This document shows positions 1-38,115 of a stretch of DNA of 64,000 bases, piece by piece. The stretch comes from Chara braunii (lineage: Eukaryota; Streptophyta; Charophyceae; Charales; Characeae). The stretch lies in the NCBI GenBank assembly GCA_003427395.1, contig BFEA01000001.1:5869273-5933272 (forward strand), written 5' to 3'. The first letter of the stretch is position 1; every line of letters begins with the position of its first letter. A program made the position numbers and the translations under genes. The notes below the pieces were generated by a model. The model was given only the letters and a program-made list of their open reading frames with translations. It was not told where the DNA came from and did no database searches.

Positions 1-1730
1 ATCCAGGGTGATCCAGAAGTGTGAGCGAACAGTGGTGTTGGACACAGTGACGAGAGTTGGGATGTATAGGTGCTGATGCACCATAGCCTGTTGAAACGAG
101 TTTGCATCTAAACTGTGTTCTTGGCTTCCATATCTCTGAGCTTTGAGTTGGGCGCTATGGCCAGTGTGAATCACCATCTGTTTGTAGGCATGCGAAGCGA
201 AGAAGTGAGCGAGTCTGATTGCGCATGTGTTCTGTTACTGTTTTCCTTTGCTGTGAAGAAGGGAGGCAGTGTGTGTTGGAGGCTTGCACTGGTTATTGAA
301 AGACACTGGGAGGGGTACTGTTGTAGGGAAGGTTGTGCTCCTTAGGAAAAGGTGGTAGCCAGGGAGGCGAAATTGCACTGGCATCCCGGGCGATTTTTTT
401 GGCATATGACTGTTAACCCAGCATTGTGTGCACATCATCAAAAAGCCTGACGATGGAGGGATTGCTGATTGGTGGTGGCAATATGGAGGATAACTGGGGT
501 GCTAAGGGTGAAATTTATTATACTTTGATAATCAGCAGCGGCATTGAGATCTGTGTGTCATCCCTGCCGAAGGGTTTGTATACTTTCAGAATCCAGTGTC
601 CCTGCCAAAGGGACTGTCGCGTAGTAGTACGGTGTTGAAAATGGCTGCCCGCTTCAGTCCTGGCAGCTGACCAGGTGCAGAGCCAGTGGCGGTCGGAAGG
701 GTTAGGCAGGATAATATTTCCTATCCATTATCTGGAACTGGGTTGATTTGTTGGCCTGCATGATCTGTTTGGTGTCAGCTTATTAAGCCCATAGTCTGTA
801 AGTAGATGGTGGAGGAGAGTCAGGGAACGGTAGTTTAGGCCTAGGTGGCGTGTTCCAATGTACCTGAACCATTTATCTTCTTGATGCCAAGTAGTGTGAT
901 CCAGACATATAACGAGGGTTTGTGAGAATGGGTGAAGTCTGTTTCAGCTGGCCGCAATGGTACGGGTAGTGGAGTGTTTGCCGTTTTGAGAACTTTGGAC
1001 CGATATGTGTTCTCATTTACAGTCTACAGTTGTCAGGTGGAGTCGTCGTTTTTTTTCTGTCATAAGGTCGAGGAAAAGAAAAACGTGGGGCGAACTCTGT
1101 GACCGTTGATTCTACTTGCTATTGGAGGTTGCAGAAACAGTCAAGGTATCAGAAGAACAGTCCCAGAGTTACCATTTGCATTTATTTATGTGGATTGCAG
1201 TAGGGACGATATGTGGAAGACATGTGAGTCGGTCTCTTCCATGTTGATTGGAACCTGCATTGGGCTGACACGAGTGCTACATCTGTAGCGGTTCAGGCTG
1301 TAAAGTATGAGTATGTGACAACAGTTCTGCAGTGTGGATTGTTTTGAGAAAAAGAGGTCAGGAGCTAAGTAGTGTATCAAAGATTGCTATCAGCTGTTAA
1401 ATTATATGTTCTGCAAAGAGTTACAGGCCATCCAGAGTATTATGAGGTCCCCAAGTTGTCTGAAGGTGTCCTCGTCGCCAGCCGGATGTGCTATATCCTG
1501 TTGGATGCAAAAATACTCACGGTTTTGGCATGTTAGGTGTACTGGTCTTCCATCAACCTGGAATGCCAATTTGCTTAGTTATTCAACAAGGGCAGCATGT
1601 TGTTTTGGGTGGTGGGCAGGGTTGCATATGGTGGTTGTTTAGCTGTGGCTGATATTTTGGTGGGGTGCTGGCTTTTTTCAGCTTTCCGACGTCTTACAGC
1701 TCTTCCTGTGTGCATTCTTTTGGATGACAG
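1..1730 (+). other. CLU upstream intron sequence, no exon recognised
   Basis: Unique-looking AT/GC-balanced sequence. I searched it for the expected preceding CLU segment (a TPRD-NY / LRPEL type motif) in all + frames and found none, so it is most likely the tail of a long intron. Confidence 0.5.
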
Positions 1731-27236
<25,506 letters not shown>

Positions 27237-28320
27237 ACTTGTGGCTCTCACAAATGCCCACGCGTACCCTGCCTGCTCTCTGGTTGTTCTCAAACTGCTG
27301 AAGTAAGGGGAAGGAGTGGAAGCGTGGGTTTCACGGGCCAGCGCAGGAGGGTGCAAAGCTCAGAGGATGAGGGGCGTTGTGTACCCTCCTTGTTTGGCCT
27401 GGAGTTGCCGCCACGGTCGTGACGATCAAAGGAGGGTGTACTCCAGTGATAACATACGTGTGCAGTTTGCAGATGGTGTAACAGTTTGTGGGGCTAGAAG
27501 CAGAAGTCGTACACTGGAATGCCTTTTTCAGATGAAAGTAGTTTGTTGTCGGAGTATTTTCGTGGTGAAAAGACAGATGGAGTGATCCCAAATAGTGGTG
27601 GCATCTCTGTCGAGGCCTGACCATTTGTGTCGAGCTATGTCTACTTTCCAATTTTGGAGTTGTCATTTCCGGCCCATCCTTGGCGAGTTGGAAGAGAGTC
27701 CAATGTGCCATCATAAGGGCTGAATAGAGGGTTTGTCTTCTTGTATGCGTGTAAGAGGCGGGGGGAAGACTCGGGAGAGGAGGGCGGGGGGGGGNNNNNN
27801 NNNNNNNNNNNNNNNNNNNNNNNNNNNNNNNNNNNNNNNNNNNNNNNNNNNNNNNNNNNNNNNNNNNNNNNNNNNNNNNNNNNNNNNNNNNNNNNNNNNN
27901 NNNNNNNNNNNNNNNNNNNNNNNNNNNNNNNNNNNNNNNNNNNNNNNNNNNNNNNNNNNNNNNNNNNNNNNNNNNNNNNNNNNNNNNNNNNNNNNNNNNN
28001 NNNNNNNNNNNNNNNNNNNNNNNNNNNNNNNNNNNNNNNNNNNNNNNNNNNNNNNNNNNNNNNNNNNNNNNNNNNNNNNNNNNNNNNNNNNNNNNNNNNN
28101 NNNNNNNNNNNNNNNNNNNNNNNNNNNNNNNNNNNNNNNNNNNNNNNNNNNNNNNNNNNNNNNNNNNNNNNNNNNNNNNNNNNNNNNNNNNNNNNNNNNN
28201 NNNNNNNNNNNNNNNNNNNNNNNNNNNNNNNNNNNNNNNNNNNNNNNNNNNNNNNNNNNNNNNNNNNNNNNNNNNNNNNNNNNNNNNNNNNNNNNNNNNN
28301 NNNNNNNNNNNNNNNNNNNN
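27237..28320. other. CLU 3' flank followed by an assembly gap
   Basis: 27237-27794 is presumably CLU 3' untranslated sequence; no clear AATAAA-type signal is seen close to the stop. The 526-base N run (27795-28320) is bordered by G-rich runs on both sides, which likely caused the gap. Confidence 0.6.
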
Positions 28321-28577
28321 GGGGGGGGACGAGGCAAAAAGGAATTAGAGTAGGTCGAAGGGTGAGCAGGGATGAAAGGGAAGAAGAGGTGATACAGTGA
28401 CAGTTGGGCATGGGGATGGGGTGTCGCTTAATGGAGTGTCTCGGTAGAATGTGGAGTCATGTTCCTTTGTGATTGCGTGCATTGAGGCGTGTGATTGACT
28501 GCATCAAGATGGCGAGAAAGGTGTGATGATTGGGGGGAGGCGGAAAGGAGGAAGAGTGTGTATGTGTGTGTGTGTGT

Positions 28578-28579
<2 letters not shown>

Positions 28580-28629
<50 letters not shown>
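28580..28629 (+). repeat. TG and AG microsatellite
   Basis: TGTGTG then about 22 AG units. It resembles the TG-AG compound repeats at 31284-31354 and 46180-46276. Confidence 0.95.
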
Positions 28630-28633
<4 letters not shown>

Positions 28634-29769
28634 AGGTGTGTATTGGGACATACTTGAATCATCGAATTGGGGATTAGCATCGAAAGTGACGAAGAAGATT
28701 TTTNGTGCCTTCTATTCTACAGGCGATGGTCATATTCCAGCTGGCACTGGGAGGGGGGGAGGTGCCGTTCGGTAGAGACATCCTGTGTGTTGTTCTTACT
28801 GAATACGGATGGCGAGGTTGCCCCTTGATTCTGAGAATACCTTCAAAGTCCTTGTGACTATTCTGCGAATATCTTGAAGCAGGCTGTCTTGCGGCGTTCA
28901 CTACCTTGTATGTCAACGTTGTCAAATCGCAGTACCGGTGTTGTCTCGCAACGTTTCGTGGATGTAGACTTTGGTCGCTCATACTTTGCAATCGTTTGCG
29001 GAATCAACTTGCTTGCAGAGAGAGTTCATGTTGATTCGTTGATCGGACAGGGACAGGCGCGTACTGTTGGAGTTTTGCTTAGCAAAGTTCGCATTCATTC
29101 AGCTTCAGACTCAGGTCAGATCTGTCTATGCCTCTACGTATTGCGTAAATGTGTTGGAGGATCCCGGAGTGTGGATTGCTTGGTCGTTTTGGCGGCGTTC
29201 GCGCTCTTTGAGTGGAATGAGAGGTGATCGGTTCAACCCTCAGACAGAGCAGATCATTTATGTGTCAAATCTATCATCATCATCATCCATGTGATACCGT
29301 AGGAAAAAATGTAGTGGTTTGACTCTCTCTTCCATTTGCCTTTGTTTATCAAAAATTGCCTTTGCTTATTACTATTCTTATCCTTGTATACCTGATCTAC
29401 ATGCAGTTTGTGTAAACTTTGTTTGTGCAAAATAAACACTGCGATACTTTGGCTCTTTGACCCAATTTATTTTTTTCCCAGTGCTGTGCACAGAATGATG
29501 AAGAAATCTATGCATTGAATCTTTCGGTGTATAAGCTGCGCGATGTTGGAGTCAGGACTCAGGATGGAGCATGCGGCATTTACGCAACGAGTAAACCCCC
29601 TTGTTCGATAAACTTCCCGGAACCCGCTCCAATTAATTTTGAACTTTCAAATCTACGTAGGCCCACTCTGCTCTGCTGGCGATCCGCGCTCGCAAGAGCG
29701 TCTTCTTTTATTTGATTTTCCTTCAGACTCTCATCTCACAGCGCACCGCAAAAGAGTGGATCGATGGCA

Positions 29770-29832
29770 GAAATAGCTTAATGGTAGACTATGTATGTCC
29801 TTAGGCTAACGTCAAGGGTTCAGATCCAGTTT
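29770..29832 (+). other. tRNA-like sequence (possible SINE head or tRNA pseudogene)
   Basis: TAGCTTAATGGTAGACT resembles an A box and GGGTTCAGATCC a B box, about 45 bases apart, as in tRNA genes. I could not pair a convincing acceptor stem, so a functional tRNA is unlikely. Confidence 0.35.
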
Positions 29833-30476
29833 TCCGCTTGTCAGCTTCGCTGCCAGCCCAAGAAAAGAATGTTAACCACCCAGGTCCTTAACCCATCACC
29901 ACCCCGACCAGACAGCAGTTGCTTGGGTGCTACCGCGTCTTGGTCTTGGATCTGCTGCCTGCAGACAGTTTGTTTGCTTTCTCCTGTGCAAACCCTGCAC
30001 CCTCCACACGTCGGAGTTCGTTAGCATTGACAGAAGTGGAATCGGATATTGGTTACCATTTGCACCCCCCACGCGACGGCCGCCAATTGCTGCAGACTAC
30101 GCGGCAGACTACACTCTTCACCTAAATACAGCATGCGCCCGGTCGTTATGAAAGTTGACAAAATTGCAGATATAATGATTGGGCGTGTTCGGTGGTGGAC
30201 AAGAGACGAGCACTCGTGCAGAAAGAAGCCGTGGGGCGGACTGGTAATTTGGATCTTTGACGTAGTATTGTACACTGCAAGATTAGGTGCAAAACTCCTA
30301 AAAACTACACCAATTCCAGTTAGGAAAAATTGAAGAGAATGGTATAGTCCTGCTACAGATCAGAGTTGCTATAATACCCTTACAGCCAAACATTGAAGAT
30401 CGCTGATTAGCAATTTGTAGTTACAAGCGGACGATGCCCGCCGCAGATGCCGCAGGGATTAAGAGTGGGGGGGGGG

Positions 30477-30478
30477 GG

Positions 30479-30560
<82 letters not shown>
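30477..30560 (+). repeat. CA dinucleotide microsatellite
   Basis: About 40 CA units with one interruption, preceded by a G-run. Confidence 0.95.
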
Positions 30561-30561
<1 letters not shown>

Positions 30562-31009
30562 AGCTACGACTCTATGAGAGGGGATCTTCTGCTAGAGCAG
30601 AGAAAGGTACACCACCATACCAGTTGGGTCATACTATGAACGGGGTGGCATTATGTCGGCTTGCAGTATTATATGGCCCACACGATGCTATTTGGGCTGG
30701 TGGTACTACGTGAGGGGGCTGGCACCGTGCATGCCAGCCCATACTACGCCCCCCCAAAAAAAAAGAAAAGTCGAGTGCTAATAGACAGACCTGAGTTTTG
30801 AGTCCTAATAGACTAATAGGCAGACCTGAGTTTTGAGTCCTAATAGACTAATAGTGACCAGGGCGACTCAAAAGTTCAAAATCCAAAACAATGAGAATGA
30901 ATTTTCTAATCCAACATGAAAAGATGCACCGCAATAATTTTGGTCGATTGTGCACGTCTTTCCAGCCAATTCGGCGTGCTATGCTATGTACTTGTATTCA
31001 AACATGCCA

Positions 31010-31278
31010 AGGAGGATGGCCCGTGCGCGAGGGGGACATGCATAAATAGAGTCTGCAGTGGGGATGGAGGGTAATCTACAATCCGGATGAACAGTTGCTA
31101 GCAGCAGATCGGCACCATTGGATGGACAATCGATACATTGGGGGGGGAGAGCCAAGAAGAATGGCCCCTCCACAAGGGTGACATGCATAAATCGAGTCTG
31201 CAGTAGAGATGGAAGCTAATCCAGAATCTGGATGAACAGTTGCCGGCAGAAGATCAGCACCATTGGATGGACAATCAA

Positions 31279-31284
<6 letters not shown>
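31010..31284 (+). pseudogene. Duplicated U6 snRNA-like segment
   Basis: Two units of about 145 bp. Unit 1 (from about 31012) has GGATGGCCCGTGCGCGAGGG then GACATGCATAAATAGAG; unit 2 (from about 31155) has GAATGGCCCCTCCACAAGGG then TGACATGCATAAATCGAG. Both match the U6 core (ATGGCCCCTGCGCAAGGATG, ACACGCATAAATCGAG) at roughly 75-85% by eye. Each is followed by the same 90-bp flank (TCTGCAGT...GATGAACAGTTGC...CACCATTGGATGGACAATC). So a decayed U6-derived copy was duplicated together with its flank. Confidence 0.65.

Positions 31285-31354
<70 letters not shown>
31284..31354 (+). repeat. TG-AG compound microsatellite
   Basis: About 16 TG units then AG units, directly at the end of the second U6-like unit. 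Confidence 0.95.
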
Positions 31355-31899
31355 CACGAGGAGCTAGGACTGTCCTGGACATACCTGACCATAATTACAG
31401 CACAACCTTGGGTGTGTCTGGTTGCAATTACAGCAGGATGTAGATGTGTCTGACCACAATTGCACCAGAACCTCGATTTATCTCAAGTTGGGTTTATTGA
31501 ACTCTATTCCATTATTCGTTACGGAGTCCATGATTTGGTCGGCATGATCGATGATTATTAATGAGTCTCGCAATGCTGTAATAATGCCTGATTGCTGGCT
31601 TTGAACATGTTTAGCTCCTTTGAACTTTTTCACGTCTTGCAAGCAAGCAAGCAAGCTGACGTCTTTAACCATGTTTGCGCCCGCGCTGTGACTAACACTC
31701 CACTCCCCCCCCAAAAAAAAAGAGGAAAAAAAGGCACTCCACTCCTGGCAGTAACGAGCCCACTCCTCCGCGCTCTGCAATCCCTCTCCGACCTCATGGT
31801 GCACCTATTGTCCGCTCACTCCGTCATGATGCCCCAACCGTGCTTTGCTCGCGCCCTCGCCAAGGGATCACTCGGTTGTCCCTCTACATTCTGAAGCAA

Positions 31900-32312
31900 C
31901 GTCTTGTACTGCTTAAAAGAGTCAAAAGTAGAAAACAAGAAAAATTAAAAGCAGGAGTGTGAAATTGAAATGTGGGAAAATGAAGAAAATAGTAAAATAT
32001 AAAGTTATAAACTAAAGAAAACTCAGGAAGGTTTTCATGCCGGTTGGGCCTGCACGGCCGGGCGCCTGGGCGTGCAAATATTGCCTTTCTGCGCTCTCCC
32101 ACAGGACCCCAAATCCGGGCTCGTTTCATTTTTTGAGAGTTGGCTGTCAAGGAGGCGGAAGGGGGGTATACATTGTTTTTAAAGGGGTTAAGAGGGGTTA
32201 AAGGGGGGTCCTTTAGTGTGATTTTGTTATTTTCTTTTTTATCTCTGATTCCGTGAGGAATTCTGATGTGACCCTCAGCCAAAAGTTGTTTGTATTGCAA
32301 TCCTACACAACA
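31900..32312 (-). repeat. Dispersed repeat, reverse copy of the 19.3-19.6 kb element
   Basis: Reverse-complemented, it has CAAACAACTTTTGGCTGAGG, TCAGAATTCCTCACGGAA and the CCCCCCTTTAACCCC block in the same order as 19355-19480, then a GGGAGAGCGCAGAAAGGC segment and a CGGCCGGGCGCCTGGG-type GC-rich part. Identity by eye is above 80% in the shared core. Confidence 0.8.
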
Positions 32313-34250
32313 TGGGGCCGGTTAAGCTTCTCTGTATCATTCCAGCTTCAATGGGTGCCCGGAAGGACCCATTTGGAAAGGTGGCGGGTACAAGTCCTGC
32401 ACCATCCTACGATCCCTACTGTATTGTTCCAGCTTCAACAGAAGTCTAGAAGCACTTCTAAGCAAGGGTGCGAAGGTTCAATTCCCGCTACCAAAACTTG
32501 CTTATCGGAGGGCAATAAGCCTCTTGCATGGAGTGGTTATAAGTGCTGCGCACCCTTCTCTTACTGACTGAGTTCCCAGCGCAATTGGGAAGAATATATC
32601 TCTTATTGCACAGATTCCAGGGACCTGCACACCAGTCTGGGCTGGACACCAAGCCAAAACTTGTCTTTTTCTTTTTTTTTAAACCATCCCACACGCTCGG
32701 ATCTTTTCGGACTTTGAGCAGCCATCAGATCTTTGAAGTTACCGATCGGATGGCCTTTGCACCAAACTAACTGTCATGGGTGCATGGTTAGCCAGTGTAC
32801 ATCAACCCTCACTGGCCTGGCCCCTGTGTGTGGACATTTGGCGTGCTGCACATTCACCTATGGATTTGTGCGGCCTGGCCCCCGTGTGTGGACATTTGGT
32901 TTGCGGCACACTCACATAAGGATTTGTGCGCCAGCCCCCATCGCACATTGTACTTCTCTTTAGCACGTGAGGCCTCCCTTGGGGTCGAGGGGTCTTAAAT
33001 GCATTTTTACTGCCGCTTTAGCGACATTGGCGCGTGTTGTGCTCATGTGCGCGTGCCATCACAGCTACCCGTTTATTCCTCTCGACCATTCAGGTCGAGG
33101 GTGCTGGTCATCCTGTGGCAGGCGCGCGGATGCCACCCTCCGACGACCGGTAACTCATGCTCACTGTTCCCCACGTACCAGTTCTGCTTTGCCCGACCCG
33201 ATGAAATGCGCGGAAATACCGTTCCGACAGTCCCTGCAGATCCTTGATTACAGGGGCATTGTGATGGGACTCTCCTTCCATCTCCAACTCCAACGAGGAC
33301 CCAGCTTCTACAAGTTCAACACCTCTCTCCTAAAAGAACAATCGCTAGACACGCTGGTAACTGAGTTATGGGCCCACTGGTCAACAAAAAAGACCACAGC
33401 CCCATCAATCATGGACTGGTTCAACGTGGGGATTGCCAAGCTTAAGGATTACATTAAGAAGTTTGCCATCAACCTAGCACGACAACGCAAGGAAACACTA
33501 GACAAACTGGTACACACATTAGAGGAATGGGACCAGAGATTGCTGGATGGTCCCCTAGACCTGCATACCTTTGGCCACCTCCAACAGGCTAGGGATCACC
33601 TACAAGCCTACCTCGGCAGACAGACCGAGGCATTGAGGATCCAGGCTAGGATGAAAAAGGCAGACACGGAAGGCTCAATGTCTCGAACCTTTTTTAACAA
33701 CGGCAAGAGTAGAGCTAGACAGAACCTGGTGACAAACCGTGACATCACTACATCGTCCCTTCCAACCACGACAGCCTGATGTCACCAATGCCTACGCGGT
33801 AGTAGATTATGCAGCACAATACTACCAAAATCTGTTCACATCAAAAACTGGACAATGGGACGAAGATATCCTTGACCGTGCAAGAACAACAATGCTCTAC
33901 AACTTGCCATCCCTCCTCATGCAACAGCAGAAGGAACTATTAGAAGCACCAATCGACTCTCAGGAAATCGTACAAGCTCTCACAGATATAGAAGACGAGA
34001 AAACCCCCGGCCTTGACTCCTTTTCCAAAGAATTTTGGATCCAATATTGGGACCTGCTTAAAATGGATCTGATGGCATACATACATGCAGCCCAGCAGGA
34101 GGGGCGCTTTGGGGACCTGATGGGACAGGGAGTTACCACCTTGATCTATGAGAAAGGAGACAGGGCGGCTATCAGAAACTACCGGCCTATTACACTTCTT
34201 CCCCTCCCTTACAAAATGGTAGCTAAAGCCTTGGCCGCTTACTACCATTG

Positions 34251-34415
34251 ATGGGAAACCTCATACACATGGAACAGACAGGATTCATGCCTCAACGAAG
34301 CATTCAAGACAGCATTCTACTGGTCAATGAAACAATCAAATATGCGAGGCAGAGAGGAGTGGAGGCGGCTATAGTGTTCATAGACTTTGAGAAAGCCTAT
34401 GATCATGTAGGCTAG
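34251..34415 (+). pseudogene. LINE RT palm fragment with catalytic Asp
   Basis: The short frame carries the RT fingers/palm signature ending FIDFEKAYDHVG and then an in-frame TAG at 34413. In intact L1 elements this frame continues straight into the next segment, so the TAG and the frame change at 34248 are inactivating. Confidence 0.85.
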
Positions 34416-36197
34416 GAATTTTTGGAGCTTTGTCTACAAAAAATGAATTGGGGACACAATTTCAGATATTGGATCCACACACTAACGTAATGATAAATGG
34501 CCATATGTCTCCTCCTTTCGCACTGCAGAGATTGGTCCACAAGGAGACCCTATTGCCCCGCTGCTCTTTGTCATTGTTATGGAAGCCCTGGCAACACTCA
34601 TCCGTTCGAATCCGACCATAGAACGCATCGACATCCCAAAAATCCTGACACATAAGATCCCTATCACCTCCCTGTTTGCTGATGACTTGACGGTCCTCAT
34701 CAAGGCCAACGCGACCAGTTTCCATGCACTGGCCCAAACCATCCACATCTTTTCGATAGCCGCAGACATGAAAGTCAATTGGGGCGCGAAAACAGAAGGA
34801 TGGTGGCTGAACACATAACACCCCCCCCCCTCGAGAACAACCCCTGCTAAACTGGAGCGCAAGGGAGGAAGCCATCCGCGTCTTGGGTGTACGGCTAACA
34901 GCCTTGGCCCCCCCGAAAGACCATGGAGACAGCCTGATCCAAACAGCTATACAAGCAATGGCCAGTTGGAAGGGCCTCCACACTTCCTTGGTGGGCCGAG
35001 CATTGGCAATCAACAACGCAGTCTTGTCTACCATTTGGTACAAAATGGCCTTTTGGGCCCTGACGCCACACCAACTATCCTATCTTAGGAATGCAACAGC
35101 AGCCTTCCTATAGCGTAATGACCATGAACTAACAAGCTGCATCAAACGTGTGGCCTGGGCCCAAGTAGCCCAACCAAGAAACAAAGGCGGACTGACAATA
35201 ATCGACCTAGGAGACCAAATAAAAGCACTGCTGTTCAAAATCATCATACGGTTATTGGTGGCGGAAGATATATCATGGGCCCCACTTGCTTACATCCAAT
35301 TGTCAAACTTGGCCCCGCCAATAGCGTTGGACTGACCGGTCCATCCACTACAGTGGCTAACTAACCCCGCATGGTCGATCCCGACAACCCCAAGAACCGT
35401 GGGCATCCACTCACAAGCACAAGCCACTAAAGCTGTGACCAGACCAATGATCGGCTATGGCCTAGATGGCATGAGGTTTGGAGCCAACCTTGGTTTGGGA
35501 ATCCACAGATATTGGACCAAAATGGTCACCCGTTTACAGCTGCAACTGGATCTCACTGGCTGCGGTGGATCAAATACGAATTTTTTACAGTTGGTGATCT
35601 GTGGGACCCACGATCTCGCAAATGGAAAACAGCATCCCAAATGCAATCCCGCCTTAAAAACATAAGAAATATGGATGAAAAACTACATCAACTTCACGAA
35701 GCGAACCCGACTGCCTGGGTGCGAGCGCTCAAGAAAGGGCCACAATGTAAAAAAGGAGGTTGACACAACGTCCTTGCCCTTGTTGTCTGTCATCTACAAA
35801 GTGCAGAACATACACCAACATCAGGCGGACCTCCTAGCATACGATCCAACCTTACCAGGAGAATGTTTCTCCCGCCTCACTCGTAACCCGGACAAGGATA
35901 GGCAACTGCAGAAGAGTGATCTCGTCCGGATCAGAGTAGTGGGGGAAGAGAAGGATGGCTGGTGGACTTGTGAGATGTCGACCCCCATCTACTGCCTCCC
36001 CTTCAATCCTGAAGAATGGAAATGGGGGAATCGAAAACCTCTCCCATTGTGGAAATTCACAGTGAAGGACTGTTATAGACAAACACACAAAACCAAAGAC
36101 TCCACACCCGTTATAAAATCACGCTGGCTAAGGGACTCCATCCACCCTGAAAGAACAAGACCTGCAGCACTTTAGATGGTCACACTTCGCCCGACTG

Positions 36198-37091
36198 ATG
36201 CCAACTGCGCAACGAGCACTCCAATGGCAAATCATCCACAGATGCCTCCCTAAGCCGGACTGGATGGTGTCCTGCTCCAACCTAGAACAGAAGGGGATAC
36301 TCTCCCCTGTCTGCTCTTACTGTGGCTCCTCGTCCCAGAAATACATAGCTGATCTGGAACACTGCCTTCTCTATTGCCCAATGGTGAGACAAATCTGGCA
36401 GTGGTGGAGCGCAGCCTGGCATCACCTCACAGGGAAGGCTCTGCTGTGGGACCCGGCCCTCATCCTGCTGGCCCAGCAACAGAACATTCTGGTTGATTGG
36501 ACACCCTTCCAGCACAACCTTTTCCAATACACCCGCCTGGAAGTTCTCATGACAGCATGGAGGACCAGGTGCTCCCACGAATGCCACGAGAATACTTTTG
36601 GTTCCCCTCAGGCAAAACAGCACATCATAGATACAGTGCGGTTGTCCATCCACAAAGCTTGGGTCAAACTGAACGACGAACTCAAACAGACAACAGATCA
36701 AACGAAAAGAAAAAAACTCACCAAAACCTTCGAACTCAATTGGCTGGATACAGCAAAGACAATCGGAGAACTGGACCTAAAACACAGAATACAGTGGAAA
36801 CCATGGTGGATGGACGAGGCAGGTTGGCAATGGAGTGCCTTGCCAACCTTCCTCCGACCTATACCTGGACAACCCATCACTGAGAGGGCGACAGCTACCC
36901 ACCCCCACTCCCCAAGACATCACCCCTGCCTGTCCGCCGATCTCTGCCCCTCACCCTACCCCCCGGAGACCCCCCCCCCCCTGCCTGCACTTCCCACTGA
37001 AGACCCACCTTCACTACCCCCATCTCCCCCACCATTCACTGAAGACCCCTCTCTGAGCTCCCTGCACCTCCCACCACCGCTCCCCTCTTAA
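36198..37091 (+). pseudogene. LINE ORF2 C-terminal part with zf-RVT-like cysteine cluster
   Basis: 297 codons, the longest uninterrupted piece. It opens with ALQWQIIHRCLPKPDWMVSC, has CSYCGSSS and EHCLLYCPMVRQIWQWW, the classic arrangement after the RT in plant L1 ORF2, and a Pro-rich C-terminus. A second LINE piece with the same start (LQWQIEHRCLPTIDW) lies at 43680-43735. Confidence 0.85.
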
Positions 37092-37149
37092 CCCCCTCCA
37101 CTGGACCCCTCACCACCGCCCCCTCCACCACAAAAACCACCCCGACTAA

Positions 37150-38115
37150 CCCCCCCCACACCCGGTTCCCCGAGGTTCTACTCCAGATAACTGTATTTGA
37201 CGCTACCTTGTCCAAGTAACAGATGCTCACAAGACCTGGCCAGGCGACATCTTTGCCAGCAACTCCAAGACCACAGAACAAGACAGAGAGCAAAAGGACA
37301 AAGCTGGAGTGAAGGAAGGAGGGACAGACGTCTCCAAGACACCCATCGAACAACGAAGCTTAGTGACGAGGAACAGACAGATTGGGTAAAAGAAAGGAAA
37401 ATGGCTGGTGGGCGATGGGAGAGAGAATAGGACCCTCGAGAATTACATGACCTCACTCAGTGAAATGCACAGACACACTGAAATGCTGACCCGGCACAAC
37501 ACAACCCACATGAATGATAGAAACCATACCTTAAGGCACTAAGCTCCAAGGGTGGGGAGTGGGGAACGGGCAGGTTGTGCTGGCCTGCATACGTTGCTCC
37601 AGAACATGGTGTAGTATTGATAGCAAAGAATGAGACAACAAGAGAGATGCTGGGCGAATGAAGATAAACAGAACACTATTTGGCAATCATGATCTGATCC
37701 AAGTAATCCTGACAACACACATGGGACCAGAGCATACATACTATCACCTACAGTGAACCATCATGTAGGCAGCCAACAAGAGCACAGATAAGAAAACAAG
37801 AGACAATGTATACTATGTTAAATGTTAAGCTAGACGTAGGCGGGCAGGTAGGCAAGCAGATGCAGAGAGCCAACATAGACGCAGCCAACAACATCAGAGT
37901 TATGAAGTCAAGAGGCAAGGTATGGGATGCTAAAAGATTAAGCTAGGTGTAGGCTGCCAGGAAGGTAAGCAGCTCAAACTGCTGTGTAGTGCTACCTGTC
38001 AAGGGTCGCTAACGACGCCTTCTTCTGGCCACCATCACAAATACATCTGGGTGAAACGATGTTCAGCCAAATAGTCAAGGGGAAGACAGACACAGACGTA
38101 ACATTAGTCAAATAG
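37150..38115. other. Probable LINE 3' region and unassigned sequence
   Basis: No coding signature. A weak tandem pattern (GCAGGTAGGCAAGCAGAT / AAGGTAAGCAGCTC, AAGAGACAATGTAT / AAGAGGCAAGGTAT) lies at 37795-37980. Confidence 0.4.

Larger units (their letters stand above)
28700..31000. other. Intergenic sequence, no firm gene
   Basis: Contains an N at 28704, a weak exon-like frame after a good acceptor at 29481 (see findings), a tRNA-like stretch at 29770-29830 and a CA microsatellite at 30480-30560. Open frames at 28874-29227 and 30049-30333 show no recognisable domain. Confidence 0.5.
32967..37150 (+). mobile_element. Decayed L1-type LINE: ORF2 with reverse transcriptase and zinc-knuckle region
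   Basis: Successive + frames encode a plant L1-type ORF2 broken by stops and frameshifts. 33200-33776 holds the end of the endonuclease and linker (DYRGIVMG...FYKFNTSLLKEQ). 33739-34248 has the RT start (EKTPGLDSFSKEFW, IYEKGDRAAIRNYRPITLL). 34251-34412 has EQTGFMPQRSIQDSIL and the catalytic block FIDFEKAYDHV. About 34525-34818 has QGDPIAPLLFV and the catalytic FADD (34675-34686). 34883-35335 is the RT thumb. 35512-36172 is the connection. 36198-37091 has LQWQIIHRCLP and a zf-RVT-like C-C-H-C cluster (CSYC...EHCLLYCP). Most of the AP endonuclease is missing, so the copy is 5' truncated or rearranged. It encodes no intact enzyme. Confidence 0.9.

Noticed and set aside
1380-1535. Possible extra CLU exon (frame reading YVLQRVTGHPEYYEV)
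   Set aside because: No convincing acceptor/donor pair and no similarity to the CLU segment expected before NPNVFT.
27641-28411. Long frames across 27795-28320
   Set aside because: They consist almost entirely of N bases.
28874-29227. 117-codon + frame
   Set aside because: No domain, no splice context and a composition like its surroundings; treated as chance.
32733-32998. LINE endonuclease domain upstream of 33 kb
   Set aside because: This part is a short tandem duplication (GTGTGTGGACATTTGG, AGGATTTGTGCG) with no endonuclease motifs; the domain is missing.
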